A DNA stretch of 64,000 nt from Herbaspirillum sp. RV1423. GTDB lineage: Bacteria > Pseudomonadota > Gammaproteobacteria > Burkholderiales > Burkholderiaceae_D. Location of the stretch: assembly GCF_000577615.1 (NCBI RefSeq), contig NZ_CBXX010000002.1, positions 124,001-188,000 on the forward strand, written 5' to 3'. This document shows, one piece after another, positions 12,842 to 22,693 of the stretch (positions within the stretch are counted from its first letter, which is position 1; every line of letters begins with the position of its first letter). A program made the translations under genes and the position numbers. The notes beneath the pieces were generated by a model. That model worked only from the letters and a program-made list of their open reading frames with translations. It did no database searches and was not told where the DNA came from.

Positions 12842-15800
12842 CAGCGGCTCCCTTCTGGCGGAATGGTGGAATTGGCTGGGCCGGTTTCATCCGGCTTGAC
12901 CCGGTAGCAGAGCGCGTACAGCGCGGGCAGATAAAACAGGGTCAGTACGGTCGCGATGGTGATGCCGCCCATCAGCGCAGTCGCCATCGGACCGAAGAAA
13001 TTGCTGCGCAACAGCGGTATCAGCGCCAGCACCGCGGCGGCGGCGGTCAGCGTGATCGGCCGGAAGCGCCGCACGGTGGCGCCGACGATGGCGTCGAGGC
13101 GGCCGCGACCGGCGGCGATGTCCTGCTCGATCTGATCGACCAGGATCACCGAGTTGCGCATGATGATGCCGAGCATGGCAATGGTGCCGAGCATGGCTAC
13201 GAAGCCGAACGGCTGATGGAACAGCAACAGCGCGCCGACCACGCCGATCATGCCGAGCGGCGCGGTCATCACCACGATCAGGACGCGGCTGAAGCTTTGC
13301 AACTGCACCATCAGCAACAGCAGCACGGCGATGACCATCAGCGGCATCTGCGCCGAAATCGACGATTGCGCCTTGGCGTTTTCTTCGACCGGGCCGCCGA
13401 CCTCGATGCGATAGCCGACCGGCAGTTCGCGCCGCAGCGCGCCAAGTTTTTCGTCGATTGCATTGCTGACGTCGATGCCCTGGGCGCCGGCGCGCACGTC
13501 GGCCTGCACCGTGATCGTCGGCTGGCGGTCGCGCTCCCAGATGATGCCGTATTCCAGTTCGTTGCGGATGCGGCCCAGCGTACTGAGCGGTACCGGGCCG
13601 AACGCGGTCGGTATCGCCATCGAATCCAGGCGCGCAGGATTGACGCGCTCGTTGCGGGGAGCGCGCAGATCGACGCTGATCAGTTTGTCGCGTTCGCGGT
13701 ATTGGGTGACGTTGTAGCCGGACAGATTCATGGCCAGGAAATTGGACACTTGCTGCGAGGTCAGTCCCATTTCGGCGACGCGCTTCTGGTCGATCTCGAA
13801 GCTGATGGAGCGTTGCGCCGGTTCGTCCCAGTCGAACTGGACATTCGTGGCGCGCGACTCCTTGCGGATTTCGGCGGCGACCTTGTCAGCGACGGCGCGC
13901 ACCTCGGGGATTTTCTCGCCGCTGATGCGGAACTGCACGGGAAAGCCGACCGGAGGGCCGTTTTCCAGACGCGTCAGGCGCGTGCGCAGGCCGCTGAATT
14001 GTTCACGCAATGGCGCTTCCAGCGCTTTCGCCAGCTTTTCGCGGTCTTCCACCGATTTGGCGGTCACCACGAATTGCGCGAAGTTGGTGCTCGGCAGTTG
14101 CTGGTCCAGCGGCAGATAAAAACGCGGCGCGCCGGTGCCGACGAAATTGATGACGTGGTCGATTTCCGGACGCCCCTTGAGGACGGCTTCCATGCGCATC
14201 GCCTCGCGCTGCGTTGCTTCAAACGAGGCGCGTTCGGGCAGGCGCAGATCGATCAGCAGTTCCGGGCGGTCCGAACTCGGGAAAAACTGTTGCGGCACCA
14301 GCCCGAAAGCGGCAAGGGAACCGAAGAACAGCAGCGCCGTGACGATCACGACGCGCCCGCGATAGTGGACGCACCACGACACCATGCTGCGCAGGCGCGT
14401 GTAGATGCGGGTCTGGTAAATCGCGTGGTCGTGATCTTCGGCGTCATGGTCGGCGTGCGGATGATCCATTGCGTCGTCGTCCTTGCCGGCATGCGCGTGC
14501 GGCTTTTCCTTGAGCATGTGAAAGCCCAGCAACGGAATCAGCACGACCGCCGCCAGCCACGACAGCAGCAGGGCAATCGCGGAGACTTCAAAAATCGAAC
14601 GCGTATATTCGCCGGTGCCGGATTTCGCCAGCGCGATGGGAAGGAAGCCGGACACCGTCACCAGCGTGCCGGTCAGCATCGGGAAGGCCGTGCTGGTATA
14701 GGCGAAGGCGGCGGCGCGGCGGCGATTCCAGCCTTGTTCGAGTTTCACCGCCATCATCTCGACGGCGATGATGGCGTCGTCCACCAGCAATCCCAGCGCC
14801 AGCACCAGCGTGCCCAGCGACACCTTGTGCAGGCCGATGTCGAACATGTACATGAACAGGGCGGTCACCGCCAGCACGATGGGAATCGAGATCACCACCA
14901 CCATGCCGGTGCGCAATCCCAACGACAGCAGGCTGACCACCAGCACGATGGCGATCGCTTCGGCCACGGCTTCGAGGAAATCGTCGACCGACTTCTCCAC
15001 CGCGTGGGGCATGCTGGCGACGGCCGTCAGCTTCAGGCCGGCCGGCAGCCGCGTGCGCAGCGCGTCGGTCTTTTCGTCGAGCGCCTTGCCGAGCCGGATG
15101 ACGTCGCCGCCCGGTTGCATGGTGACGCCGATGCCGAGCACCGGCTTGCCGTCGGCGCGCATTTGCTGTTCTTGCGGATCGTCGTAGCCGCGCGTGACGG
15201 CGGCGATGTCGCCGAGGCGGAAGTTGCGGTTGTTGATGCGGATGATCTTGTCGGCAATCGCCTTGACGTCGTTGAATTGCCCGCTCGGGCGCACATACAG
15301 GCGGTCGTCGGCGGTGGTGACGAGGCCGCCGGGGGCGACGGCGTTCTGGGCGCCGATCAGGTCGCCCAATTGTTGCGGAGTGATGCCCAACCGCGTCATC
15401 TGCGCGTTGGAAATGTCGATGTAGATGTGCTGGTTGCGGTCGCCGAAATAATCGATCTTGCCGACGCCGGGCACGCGCAGCAGTTCGCCGCGCAATTGAT
15501 CGGCATAGTCGTGCAACTGCGCCGGCGAAAAGCCGTCGCCTTCGAGCGCATAGATGTTGGTATAGACGTCGCCGAATTCGTCATTGAAATAGGGACCTTT
15601 GACGCCGCCGGGCAAGGTCGCCGCTATGTCGCCGACTTTCTTGCGCACCTGATACCAGGTTTTCGGCACCTGGCCGGCGGGGGCGGTGTCCTTGATGGTG
15701 AAGAACAGTTGCGATTGTCCGGGGCGCGAATAGCTGCGCAGGAAATCGACGTCGGGCGTTTCCTGCAGCTTGCGCGCGATGCGGTCGGTGATTTGTTCCT

Positions 15801-15918
15801 GAACCTGGCGGGCGGTGGCGCCGGGCCAGTCGGTCTCGATGACCATGACCTTGAAAGTGAAGGGCGGATCTTCCGATTGCGACAGGCGCGAATAGGAACC
15901 GATGCCGAGCAAGGTCAC
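12841..15918 (-). pseudogene. RND (HAE1-type) efflux pump, frameshifted near its N-terminus
   Basis: This is a proton-driven resistance-nodulation-division transporter. The main frame gives about 1025 residues from GTG 15918 and contains SEDPPFTFKVMV, duplicated porter domains, and the TM4 proton-relay pair in LALGLLVDDAI. However, the natural start is ATG 15983-15985 (ATGA overlap with the adaptor stop). It encodes MSAPGRFNLSA, the normal RND N-terminus, in a different frame. The HQALVTFILAL part of TM1 resumes in the main frame. Compared with relatives about 11 bases (a WALR-like segment) are missing near 15945-15958. Starting at GTG would cut TM1 in half. Either the pump is inactive, or the shift is bypassed, or it is an assembly error. 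Confidence 0.8.
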
Positions 15919-15981
15919 CAGCGCCAGGATGAACGTGACCAGCGCCTGATGCTGCCGACAGATTGAAACGGCCGGGAGCGC

Positions 15982-17205
15982 TCATAGTGCGAAGTCCTCG
16001 GCATGCAGCGGCGCGATCGCTTTCACTTGTTCGCCTGCCGTCAGCGTGTGCACGCCCTGGACCACGATTTTCTCGCCTGTGGCGATGCCGTCACTCAAGG
16101 TCACGCTGCGTTCGCCATAGGCGCTGACCGTCACCGGACGCAATTCCAGCTTGCTGTCGGCGGGTCGCACGATCCAGACCGCCGGACGGTTGCCCTGATG
16201 GAACAGCGCCGTGGCGGGAATCACGGTGGCCGTCGCAGGATTCTTGTTCTGCTGCGATGCCTGTGATGAAACAGCGGCGGAGGCGCTGGTGTTGATCGCC
16301 ACTTCGCCGCTCATGCCCAGACGCAGCGCCGGGTCTTGCGTCTCCAGCGTCACCTTGACACGGTAGGTGCGGCTCTGCGGATCGGCCGCCGGACTGACTT
16401 CGCGCACACGGCCGTTCAAGGTGCGATCCGGCATGGCAGTCAGTCTGATGGTCGCCGGTGCGCCGACGCGGATTTTGGCGACCTGGCTTTCGGAGACTTC
16501 GGTCGTCACATCGGTCGCCCCCGACCAAGCCAGCGAAAAAACCGGTTGCCCGGCTGCCAGCACTTCGCCAGTGTTGGCCTGCTCGGCGCTGATCACGCCG
16601 TCGTGTTCGGCGATCAGCCCGGTGTAGCTGCGCTGATTGCCGGCGACCGCGGCGCGCGCTTGCGCGCTTTTCAGTTGCGCCTTGGCGGCCGCGTAGGCAT
16701 CCTGCGTCTGCTCAAGCTGCAAGGCGCTGATCAGCTTGTCTTGCGCCTGCCGGGTGTCGCGCTGGAATTGCTTTTCCGCGGCGTCGTAATGTTCGCGCGC
16801 GGACGCCAGTTCGGCTTCGGCGCCGGCGGCATTGTGATCGGCGTCGGCCGGATCCAGTCGCGCCACGACGTCGCCCTTGCGCACGCTGTCGCCCAGATGG
16901 ACGCGCCGCTCGATCACCTGACCGGCAATCCGGAACGACATCGGCGTGACAAAGCGCGATTGCACTTCGCCGGGCAAGGTCAGCACATCCGCTTTGCCGT
17001 CCACCTGCGCCGGCAACACCACGACTTCGCGCGGCGCATCCGCGACGACGGCGGCCTTCTGGCAGGCGCTCAGCGAGAGCATCACTGCCAGGGCAAGCGG
17101 CAGCAGGATCGGCGCGGCAACGCGCCTGGAGGGCGGAACAAGCTGCGCCGGAAGACGAGCAGCGGACCGGGGCAGCGGTGAGCGGGAATGATGGGCAAAC
17201 TTCAC
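15982..17205 (-). CDS. RND-pump periplasmic adaptor lipoprotein (HlyD/AcrA family)
   Basis: This membrane-fusion adaptor partners the RND pump encoded immediately downstream. The GTG at 17205 is chosen because AAAGGA lies 5 bases before it. An ATG at 17262 has no ribosome-binding site and is preceded by a TTGACA that looks like a -35 box. The protein has 407 residues: a basic leader, lipobox LSAC (Cys48), lipoyl halves (RIAGQVIERRVHLGDSV and later TGEVLAAGQPVFSLAW), a coiled-coil hairpin, and beta-barrel and membrane-proximal domains. The stop overlaps the RND start (ATGA). The operon is divergent from a TetR gene, which probably represses it. Confidence 0.88.
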   Translation of the reverse strand: MKFAHHSRSPLPRSAARLPAQLVPPSRRVAAPILLPLALAVMLSLSACQKAAVVADAPREVVVLPAQVDGKADVLTLPGEVQSRFVTPMSFRIAGQVIERRVHLGDSVRKGDVVARLDPADADHNAAGAEAELASAREHYDAAEKQFQRDTRQAQDKLISALQLEQTQDAYAAAKAQLKSAQARAAVAGNQRSYTGLIAEHDGVISAEQANTGEVLAAGQPVFSLAWSGATDVTTEVSESQVAKIRVGAPATIRLTAMPDRTLNGRVREVSPAADPQSRTYRVKVTLETQDPALRLGMSGEVAINTSASAAVSSQASQQNKNPATATVIPATALFHQGNRPAVWIVRPADSKLELRPVTVSAYGERSVTLSDGIATGEKIVVQGVHTLTAGEQVKAIAPLHAEDFAL

Positions 17206-17368
17206 GACGTTCCTTTCTGGGGAGGGGATGTCCAGATCGTCGATCGCTCCGAACATTGTCAATACGACGAAATCAAAATGCCCGAAACGGGAATTTTTTG
17301 CATTCTAATACACTAATGAATCCAGATGCAACATTGTATTTGAATTGTGGCGATGCTAAAATCACGCC

Positions 17369-18082
17369 ATGACACGCCAACGCCTAAGTCGCGAACAAAG
17401 CCGAGAACAGACAAGAGAACGCCTGCTTGAAGCGTCGCATGCCGTCTTTTTGCAAAAGGGATTCGCGCTCGCCAGCGTCGAAGATATTGCCGCCGCTGCT
17501 GGCTATACACGGGGAGCGTTCTATTCAAACTTCAATGACAAAACCGAATTGTTTCTGGAGTTGCTGCGCCGGGAAAGCGCGGAAATAGACCTCGAATTTC
17601 ACCGTTTGTTGCAAGGGCCGTTGATCGACCCGGCCGAGTTGCTGGAAAAACTTGCCGCGTATTACAGCACCCTTTATCGCGACGACATGTGCAGCCAGTT
17701 GTGGATAGAGGGGAAAATCGTCGCCGCGCGCGATGATAAATTCCGCGACAAGCTAAGCGTTTTTCTCAGGGAGCGGCACGAACAGATCGCCGAGTTTGTC
17801 GTCACCTTCGCGACCTTGAGCAATACGCCGCCCGCCGCACCTCCGCATCAAATCGCCATCGGCCTGATGGCCTTGTGTGAAGGCGTTTGTTTCGCGCATC
17901 GCTGCGACCCCGAACGGGTCGACGACAAGACCGCCGAAGCCGTGCTGGCATGGTTTCTAAAGGCAACGATCGCCATGCCGCCGGCATCGCCCAAGGCATT
18001 GAAGGCGATTGCCAAACCGGCTGCGTCAAAGAGCGGGAGCGCCGCTACTCGGAATAAGCCGGCTGCCTCCAAGCGCAAATAA
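17369..18082 (+). CDS. TetR/AcrR-family transcriptional regulator
   Basis: This 237-residue repressor has the classic TetR N-terminal helix-turn-helix at about residues 17-60: RLLEASHAVFLQKGFALASV then IAAAAGYTRGAFYSNF. A helical ligand-binding domain with a low-complexity basic tail rich in Ala, Ser and Lys follows. It is divergent from the adaptor-RND-channel operon across 163 bp, the standard layout for local control of a multidrug pump. The basic tail after residue 215 is unusual and may add nonspecific DNA contacts. A perfect 9-bp hairpin without a T-tract (18091-18112) follows its stop. Confidence 0.9.
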   Translation: MTRQRLSREQSREQTRERLLEASHAVFLQKGFALASVEDIAAAAGYTRGAFYSNFNDKTELFLELLRRESAEIDLEFHRLLQGPLIDPAELLEKLAAYYSTLYRDDMCSQLWIEGKIVAARDDKFRDKLSVFLRERHEQIAEFVVTFATLSNTPPAAPPHQIAIGLMALCEGVCFAHRCDPERVDDKTAEAVLAWFLKATIAMPPASPKALKAIAKPAASKSGSAATRNKPAASKRK

Positions 18083-18090
18083 ACATGGCC

Positions 18091-18112
18091 GCAGCGTTTG
18101 TGAAAACGCTGC
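18091..18112 (+). terminator. Perfect 9-bp hairpin after the TetR gene
   Basis: GCAGCGTTT at 18091-18099 pairs with AAACGCTGC at 18104-18112 around GTGA. It starts 9 bases after the tetR stop. No T-run follows, so termination would be weak or factor-assisted. Confidence 0.4.
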
Positions 18113-18256
18113 TCGTCCTCCTTCGCAAACGACAATTTTTGTCCCGCGAAAGCAAGGCTTCCTTTGCCGCACTCGACGCGTGTTCCGCGATATTGCCTGT
18201 CGACAATGTTTTTTTTCAGTGCTGTCATAACGTTGTCACGCAACTTTATTACGATT

Positions 18257-18277
18257 GCAAATTAAACAATAATTTGC
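18257..18277. promoter_or_regulatory. Inverted repeat before the sia-type operon
   Basis: GCAAATT at 18257-18263 and AATTTGC at 18271-18277 form an exact inverted repeat with a 7-base spacer, about 23 bp before the start of the phosphatase gene. It lies in an AT-rich stretch (18190-18285) that probably holds the operon promoter. It could be an operator or a small leader hairpin. Confidence 0.35.
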
Positions 18278-18299
18278 TGTTAATCGGGGTGCGAACTAA

Positions 18300-19553
18300 G
18301 TGGATACGGATTTCAATCTAGCGCCAGTTGCCGGCAGCTATCTGCAGCAGCCTACAGCCAGCGCTCTGGCAGTTGCCGTACCTGTCGTCACTTTCGAAGA
18401 GAACAATGCCAAGGTGCTGGAAGTATTCGGCCGGCATCGCGAGTTGATCAGCTTGCCGGTGCTGGAGAACGATCGCCCGATCGGACTCATCAGCCGCAAT
18501 ATCTTCATGTCGCAAATGTCCAAGCCCTACCATCGCGAGCTTTACGAGAAGAAGAGCTGCATCGCATTCATGGACAAGGATCCATTGATTGTGGAAGTCG
18601 ATACGACCATTGAAACGCTCGGCGCGCTGGCGGTGGAATCCGGCGACAAGACGCTGGCGGACGGCTTCCTGATCGTGGATGGCGGCAAGTTTTCCGGCCT
18701 GGGTTCAGGCCTGGAATTGATGCGCATGATGGTGGCGTTGCAGGCGGAGAAAAACCGTCATGTGATGCAGAGCATCGACTACGCCAGCGTGATCCAGCGC
18801 GCCATGCTGAGCGCTTCGCGCACGGCGATGGCGCGCGCACTCGACGACGCCTGCCTGGTATGGGAGCCGCGCGATGTGGTGGGCGGCGACTTTTATCACC
18901 TCGAGTGTTTTCCCGACGGCTGGTTCGCCGCGGTGGCGGACTGCACGGGACACGGCGTGCCCGGCGCCTTTCTCACGCTGATTGCTTCCTCGTCGCTGAA
19001 GCAGGCGTTGGAATTGCATGGCCCGCGCGACCCGGCCCTTGTCATGAGCGAAGTCAATCGCGGCATGAAGCGCGTGCTGGGGCAGCATGCGACGGCAGAG
19101 CAATTGTCGGAGTCGGACGACGGCATGGATGCCTGTTTCTTCTGGTTCGAGATGGCCACCGCTCAACTGACTTGCGCCAGTGCCAAAATGTCCTTGCTGG
19201 TGCTCCTGCCAGACGATGAAAAAGTGCAGACCGTCGACGGTGAACGCACCGGCCTCGGCTATGTGGATACGCCGGACGACATGCAGTGGACAAACCGCCG
19301 CGTGCAGTTGGTTGACGGAGCGATCGTGATGACTGCGACGGACGGCATCATCGACCAGATTGGCGGTCCCAAGAACATTGCATTCGGCAAGCAGCGCCTG
19401 CGCAATGCCATGCTGGCTTACCGGCATTTGCCGATGCATGAATTCGGTAAAAAGATCATGGAAGAACAAAAGACGTATCAAGGTCATCAGCGTCGCCGCG
19501 ATGATCTCACTTTCTTCAGTTTTCGTTTGAGCGGATCTACTAACAGGAAATAG
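18300..19553 (+). CDS. CBS-domain PP2C (SpoIIE-type) phosphatase, SiaA-like
   Basis: This is a predicted metal-dependent Ser/Thr phosphatase of 417 residues, starting at GTG 18300. Residues about 25-145 resemble a degenerate CBS pair (LPVLENDRPIGLISRNIFM; DGFLIVDGGKFSGLGSGLEL). A linker helix (HVMQSIDYASVIQRAML) leads to the SpoIIE domain. Metal-binding Asp197 (VVGGDFYHL) and Asp214 (ADCTGHGVPGAF), TATDGIID and RRRDDLTFF are visible. It heads an operon with SiaB-, SiaC- and SiaD-like proteins, so it should dephosphorylate the SiaC protein. Unlike Pseudomonas SiaA it has no transmembrane sensor and should respond to a cytoplasmic, perhaps nucleotide, signal. Confidence 0.85.
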   Translation: MDTDFNLAPVAGSYLQQPTASALAVAVPVVTFEENNAKVLEVFGRHRELISLPVLENDRPIGLISRNIFMSQMSKPYHRELYEKKSCIAFMDKDPLIVEVDTTIETLGALAVESGDKTLADGFLIVDGGKFSGLGSGLELMRMMVALQAEKNRHVMQSIDYASVIQRAMLSASRTAMARALDDACLVWEPRDVVGGDFYHLECFPDGWFAAVADCTGHGVPGAFLTLIASSSLKQALELHGPRDPALVMSEVNRGMKRVLGQHATAEQLSESDDGMDACFFWFEMATAQLTCASAKMSLLVLLPDDEKVQTVDGERTGLGYVDTPDDMQWTNRRVQLVDGAIVMTATDGIIDQIGGPKNIAFGKQRLRNAMLAYRHLPMHEFGKKIMEEQKTYQGHQRRRDDLTFFSFRLSGSTNRK

Positions 19554-19561
19554 AGCGACAG

Positions 19562-20128
19562 ATGGATGTCAATGGAATGCAGCAGCAATGGGATGATTTT
19601 CACCGCTATGTGGAGCGGCGCGATGTCATCTTTTACTATATGGGTTATTTTTCGCAAACCATCATCGCGGCGATGGCGGACGCCGTCAAGCTGCGCGTCG
19701 AGCATGTCGGCGCCGTGGCGCTGACGCGCAGGAAGTTGTTTTCTTCATTCATCGAGATGGCGCAGAATATCGTGCATTATTCGGCGGACTCCTACGAAAA
19801 AGAGGGACATGCCGAGCCGTCGATCCGCCACGGTGCGGTGTTCATTTCGCTGACCGACGAGCGCTACTATCTCCATTGCGCCAATCCCGTCAATGCCGAC
19901 GTCGCCGAGAAGTTGCGCGAGAAGCTGGAGCATCTGCGGTCGCTTACAATTGACGAGATCAAGCGGGAATACAAAGAAATGTTGCGGGCGGAGACTCCGG
20001 CAGACAGCAAAGGGGCTGGTCTGGGTTTTCTGACGATGGCGCGCGATGCGAGCGCGCCGCTGGAATTCGAGTTCTCGTCTCCGACCGTCGACGGCACATC
20101 GATGTTTTATTTAAGAGCGACTATCTGA
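19562..20128 (+). CDS. siaB: SiaB-family protein kinase
   Basis: This 188-residue GHKL-fold protein acts as the kinase of the SiaC switch in Pseudomonas. The N-box is FIEMAQNIVHYS (Glu65, Asn69), and a glycine box GAGLGFLTMARDA lies near residue 152. It has no phospho-acceptor histidine domain, as expected for this family. It starts 8 bases after the phosphatase stop and is followed 61 bases later by siaC. The kinase and phosphatase would set the phosphorylation state of SiaC in opposition. Confidence 0.85.
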   Translation: MDVNGMQQQWDDFHRYVERRDVIFYYMGYFSQTIIAAMADAVKLRVEHVGAVALTRRKLFSSFIEMAQNIVHYSADSYEKEGHAEPSIRHGAVFISLTDERYYLHCANPVNADVAEKLREKLEHLRSLTIDEIKREYKEMLRAETPADSKGAGLGFLTMARDASAPLEFEFSSPTVDGTSMFYLRATI

Positions 20129-20189
20129 CCAACAGCATGCGGCGGAAAATCCGTTTTTTTCGCGGCCTGTCTGATTTAAGAATGAGTAT

Positions 20190-20582
20190 ATGGATAATCT
20201 ATTTATAGCGGCTAGCCCGAGTTCTCCCGAAGTGGATTTTCGTTTTGACGAGCGCCTGCTGTCCCTGAAAGGGGAGTCCTACCCTGAGAACGCGGCGCAA
20301 TTCTGGGGCGACATCATTGCCGTCCTGCGCCAGTTCCTGGAGCAGGACGCGCTTGCCGCAGCCATCACGGTGAATGTGGCGCTGGCTTACTTCAACAGCT
20401 CCAGCACCAAGATGCTGTTTTCCCTGTTCGGGACGCTCAATGAAAAGGCGAAGTCCGGCACCGAGGTCGTTCTCAATTGGTACCATGACGAAGAAGACGA
20501 CACCATATTCGAGTTCGGGCAAGAGCTGAGCGAGGATTTTCCGAATCTCACGTTTCGCGATCAAGCGGTGAAAAGCTCATGA
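20190..20582 (+). CDS. siaC: SiaC-type switch protein (DUF1987)
   Basis: This 130-residue protein has the anti-anti-sigma-like fold of DUF1987. In Pseudomonas aeruginosa, SiaC binds and activates the SiaD cyclase unless phosphorylated on a threonine. Here the equivalent is Thr73 in YFNSSSTKMLFSLF. The rest matches the family: PEVDFRFDERLLSLKGESYPE at the start and VVLNWYHDEEDDTIFEFGQE near the end. Its stop overlaps the cyclase start by 4 bases (ATGA), so SiaC and the cyclase are probably made in fixed ratio. Confidence 0.88.
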   Translation: MDNLFIAASPSSPEVDFRFDERLLSLKGESYPENAAQFWGDIIAVLRQFLEQDALAAAITVNVALAYFNSSSTKMLFSLFGTLNEKAKSGTEVVLNWYHDEEDDTIFEFGQELSEDFPNLTFRDQAVKSS

Positions 20583-21310
20583 AGGGCGTTGATCTTTTCG
20601 AGGTGGAAACGGCCATCCTGGCGCGCGCCACGCAGGTCGCGGCAAGCGGCACCGAGGATCTTGCCCAATATCGCCTGACGCTGGAAGAACTGGTCCAGGG
20701 CTATGGTCGGCTCATGCGGGAAAGCCGGCGCCTGATCGCCCGCAGCGACCGCACCGAGCTCGAGTTGAATCAACTGAATTCCAGGCTGAAGCAGCTCAGC
20801 GATGAACTGGATTACAAGGCAAGGCATGACAATCTCACGGGCGCGTTGAACCGTGGTGCCGTTTTTGAGCGTGCGCATCATTTCCTCAAGAATTCGGCAT
20901 TGTCACTTGTCGTTCTCGACATCGATTTTTTCAAAAGCATCAATGACGAGTTCGGGCATCCGGCCGGCGACGCCGTCATTCGCGAGCTGGTGAACCGCTT
21001 GCGCATTACGCTGGACGGCAAAGGCGAGATAGGCCGCGTCGGCGGCGAAGAGTTTACGGTTCTGTTGCCCGAAGTCGCTCTCGACGACGCTGTGGTGCTG
21101 GCGGAAAAAATCAGGATTTCAATCATGCAGGAAGTTTTCCCTTGCCTGCCGTCGCGCCCGGTAACGGCGAGCTTCGGCGTTTCCTGGAGCGGAGCAGGGA
21201 GTGATTTCGAAGACGCCTATGCGCGCGCCGACGCGGCATTGTACAAAGCCAAGCACGGCGGCCGTAATCGCGTCGAACGCGAATCGCAAGCGTCGGCAGT
21301 GTCTCTGTAG
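20579..21310 (+). CDS. siaD: Diguanylate cyclase of the Sia pathway
   Basis: This 243-residue cyclase makes the second messenger c-di-GMP from GTP. An N-terminal coiled coil (about residues 35-80), the docking region for SiaC in Pseudomonas SiaD, is followed by a GGDEF domain with DNLTGALNR, DIDFFKSIND and the active-site GGEEF at 155-159. The inhibitory I-site RxxD, which should lie five residues before GGEEF, is absent (DGKG is there), so product inhibition at that site is not expected. It overlaps siaC and ends 3 bp before a convergent histidine kinase gene. The output is probably aggregation or biofilm, inferred from Pseudomonas. Confidence 0.88.
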   Translation: MKGVDLFEVETAILARATQVAASGTEDLAQYRLTLEELVQGYGRLMRESRRLIARSDRTELELNQLNSRLKQLSDELDYKARHDNLTGALNRGAVFERAHHFLKNSALSLVVLDIDFFKSINDEFGHPAGDAVIRELVNRLRITLDGKGEIGRVGGEEFTVLLPEVALDDAVVLAEKIRISIMQEVFPCLPSRPVTASFGVSWSGAGSDFEDAYARADAALYKAKHGGRNRVERESQASAVSL

Positions 21311-21313
21311 CCG

Positions 21314-22693
21314 TCAAGCCGGCGCATCCGTTTGCGCCGGAAAGCTAAGCACCACCATGAAGCTGCCCGCGCCGCTATAGCCGAAGCGCAACTGGCCGCC
21401 GTGGGCGCGCATGACTTCCTCGACGATGGACAAGCCCAGACTGGCGCCGACGCGCTCGCCGCCGCGCGGAGAAAACGGCTTGCGGATGCGCTCCCACTCG
21501 GCTTCGGGAATGCCGGGGCCGTCGTCGATGACGCGCAGTTCGATCTGCTCGTCCTTGCCTTCCAATTGCACATGCAGGAAACTCGCGGCGCCGTATTGCA
21601 GCGCATTGCCGAGCACGTTCTTGATCGCTTCGCGCAAACTGACGGCGTCGCCCATGATCAGGCAGGGCTGCTCCGGCGCTTCCACGGCGAGGTCGAGCCG
21701 GCGCTCCTGATGCGACAGCATGTCGGCCATTTCCTGGCGCACCAGTTGGGCCAGGTCGATGCTTTCCAGGGCGACGGTATCGCTGCGGTGCTGCACCATC
21801 GCATGGTTGATCAACTGGTTGATCAGGGCGCCGAGATGGCGCGTGCGGTCGCGCAGCCGCTCAAGATGATGGCGCCGTCCTTCTTCGCTGCCTTGCACCG
21901 ACAACAACTCCATCTGCGAAATCAATGCCGTTACCGGCGTGCGCAACTGGTGCGCGGCGTCGCCGATGACGCGGCGCATGGTGGCGCGATGCACCGCCAG
22001 CCGTTGCATGAAGGCATTGATCGAACTGACCAGCGCATGCGTTTCGACCGGCACGGTGATCGACAGCGGCGACAGGTCGTTGAGGTCGCGTTCGCGGATC
22101 GCCGCTTCGATTTTCTTCAATGGCGACAGCGCCTGGTAGAGCGTGAACATCGCCGCAATCAGGGTCAGCACACCCATCGCAAGGATCACCAGCAACGCGC
22201 GCGTGCCGACGCTCTTGGCGAACGAGAGGCGGGCATTGTTGGTTTGCGCCAGCACGATGACCGCCCACGGATGATCGCCCGCGACCGGCATGCGGCGGCC
22301 GATGACGGCCATGCGCACGGGCGTGTCGAGGTAAGCGCCGTCCTGCAGCAACGGTCCGTCTTCCAGCTTGTTCCAGGGAATCTCCGGTTTGAAATCGGGA
22401 TCGCCGGCTACCGTGCGGCCGTCCGGATCGACCACGACATAGAACACCTGGTCGCCGGCGGTGAGCATGGAGAAGGCCGCCAGCGGCACGTCGACGTTGA
22501 CGGCGCCGTTCTGGTACCAGGTGTTTTCGGCGATCTGCAGCGCGCTGCCGGCGAGGATGCGGTCATAGGCTTCGTTGGCCGCGAGCTGGGTGGAAATCCA
22601 GATGGCGACCAGCAGGACGGTCGAGCTGACGGTCAGCACGATGCCCACGCGCATGACCAGCCGCGTGTACAGCGAGCGTCCCGCGATGATCAT
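21314..22693 (-). CDS. TctE-like sensor histidine kinase
   Basis: This is a 459-residue inner-membrane kinase. TM1 is near residues 14-36, followed by a periplasmic 2CSK-type sensor of about 125 residues, TM2 near 163-186, a HAMP linker, and a dimerisation helix with phospho-acceptor His248 in GDAAHQLRTPVTAL. The ATPase has NVLGNALQYG, DDGPGIP and ASLGLSIVEEV. Its start overlaps the response-regulator stop by 4 bases. The pair is divergent from an ABC importer, and TctDE-type systems commonly control neighbouring transporters. That link is inferred. Confidence 0.9.
   Translation of the reverse strand: MIIAGRSLYTRLVMRVGIVLTVSSTVLLVAIWISTQLAANEAYDRILAGSALQIAENTWYQNGAVNVDVPLAAFSMLTAGDQVFYVVVDPDGRTVAGDPDFKPEIPWNKLEDGPLLQDGAYLDTPVRMAVIGRRMPVAGDHPWAVIVLAQTNNARLSFAKSVGTRALLVILAMGVLTLIAAMFTLYQALSPLKKIEAAIRERDLNDLSPLSITVPVETHALVSSINAFMQRLAVHRATMRRVIGDAAHQLRTPVTALISQMELLSVQGSEEGRRHHLERLRDRTRHLGALINQLINHAMVQHRSDTVALESIDLAQLVRQEMADMLSHQERRLDLAVEAPEQPCLIMGDAVSLREAIKNVLGNALQYGAASFLHVQLEGKDEQIELRVIDDGPGIPEAEWERIRKPFSPRGGERVGASLGLSIVEEVMRAHGGQLRFGYSGAGSFMVVLSFPAQTDAPA

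Noticed and set aside
12655-15966. Very long plus-strand open frame opposite the RND gene
   Set aside because: Composition is rich in His, Gln, Arg and Asp with no domains, typical of the antisense frame of a GC-rich gene. The minus strand encodes a clear RND transporter.
20143-20160. CGGA-AAA-TCCG followed by seven T between siaB and siaC
   Set aside because: A 4-bp stem is too weak for a dependable terminator. At most it could attenuate slightly.
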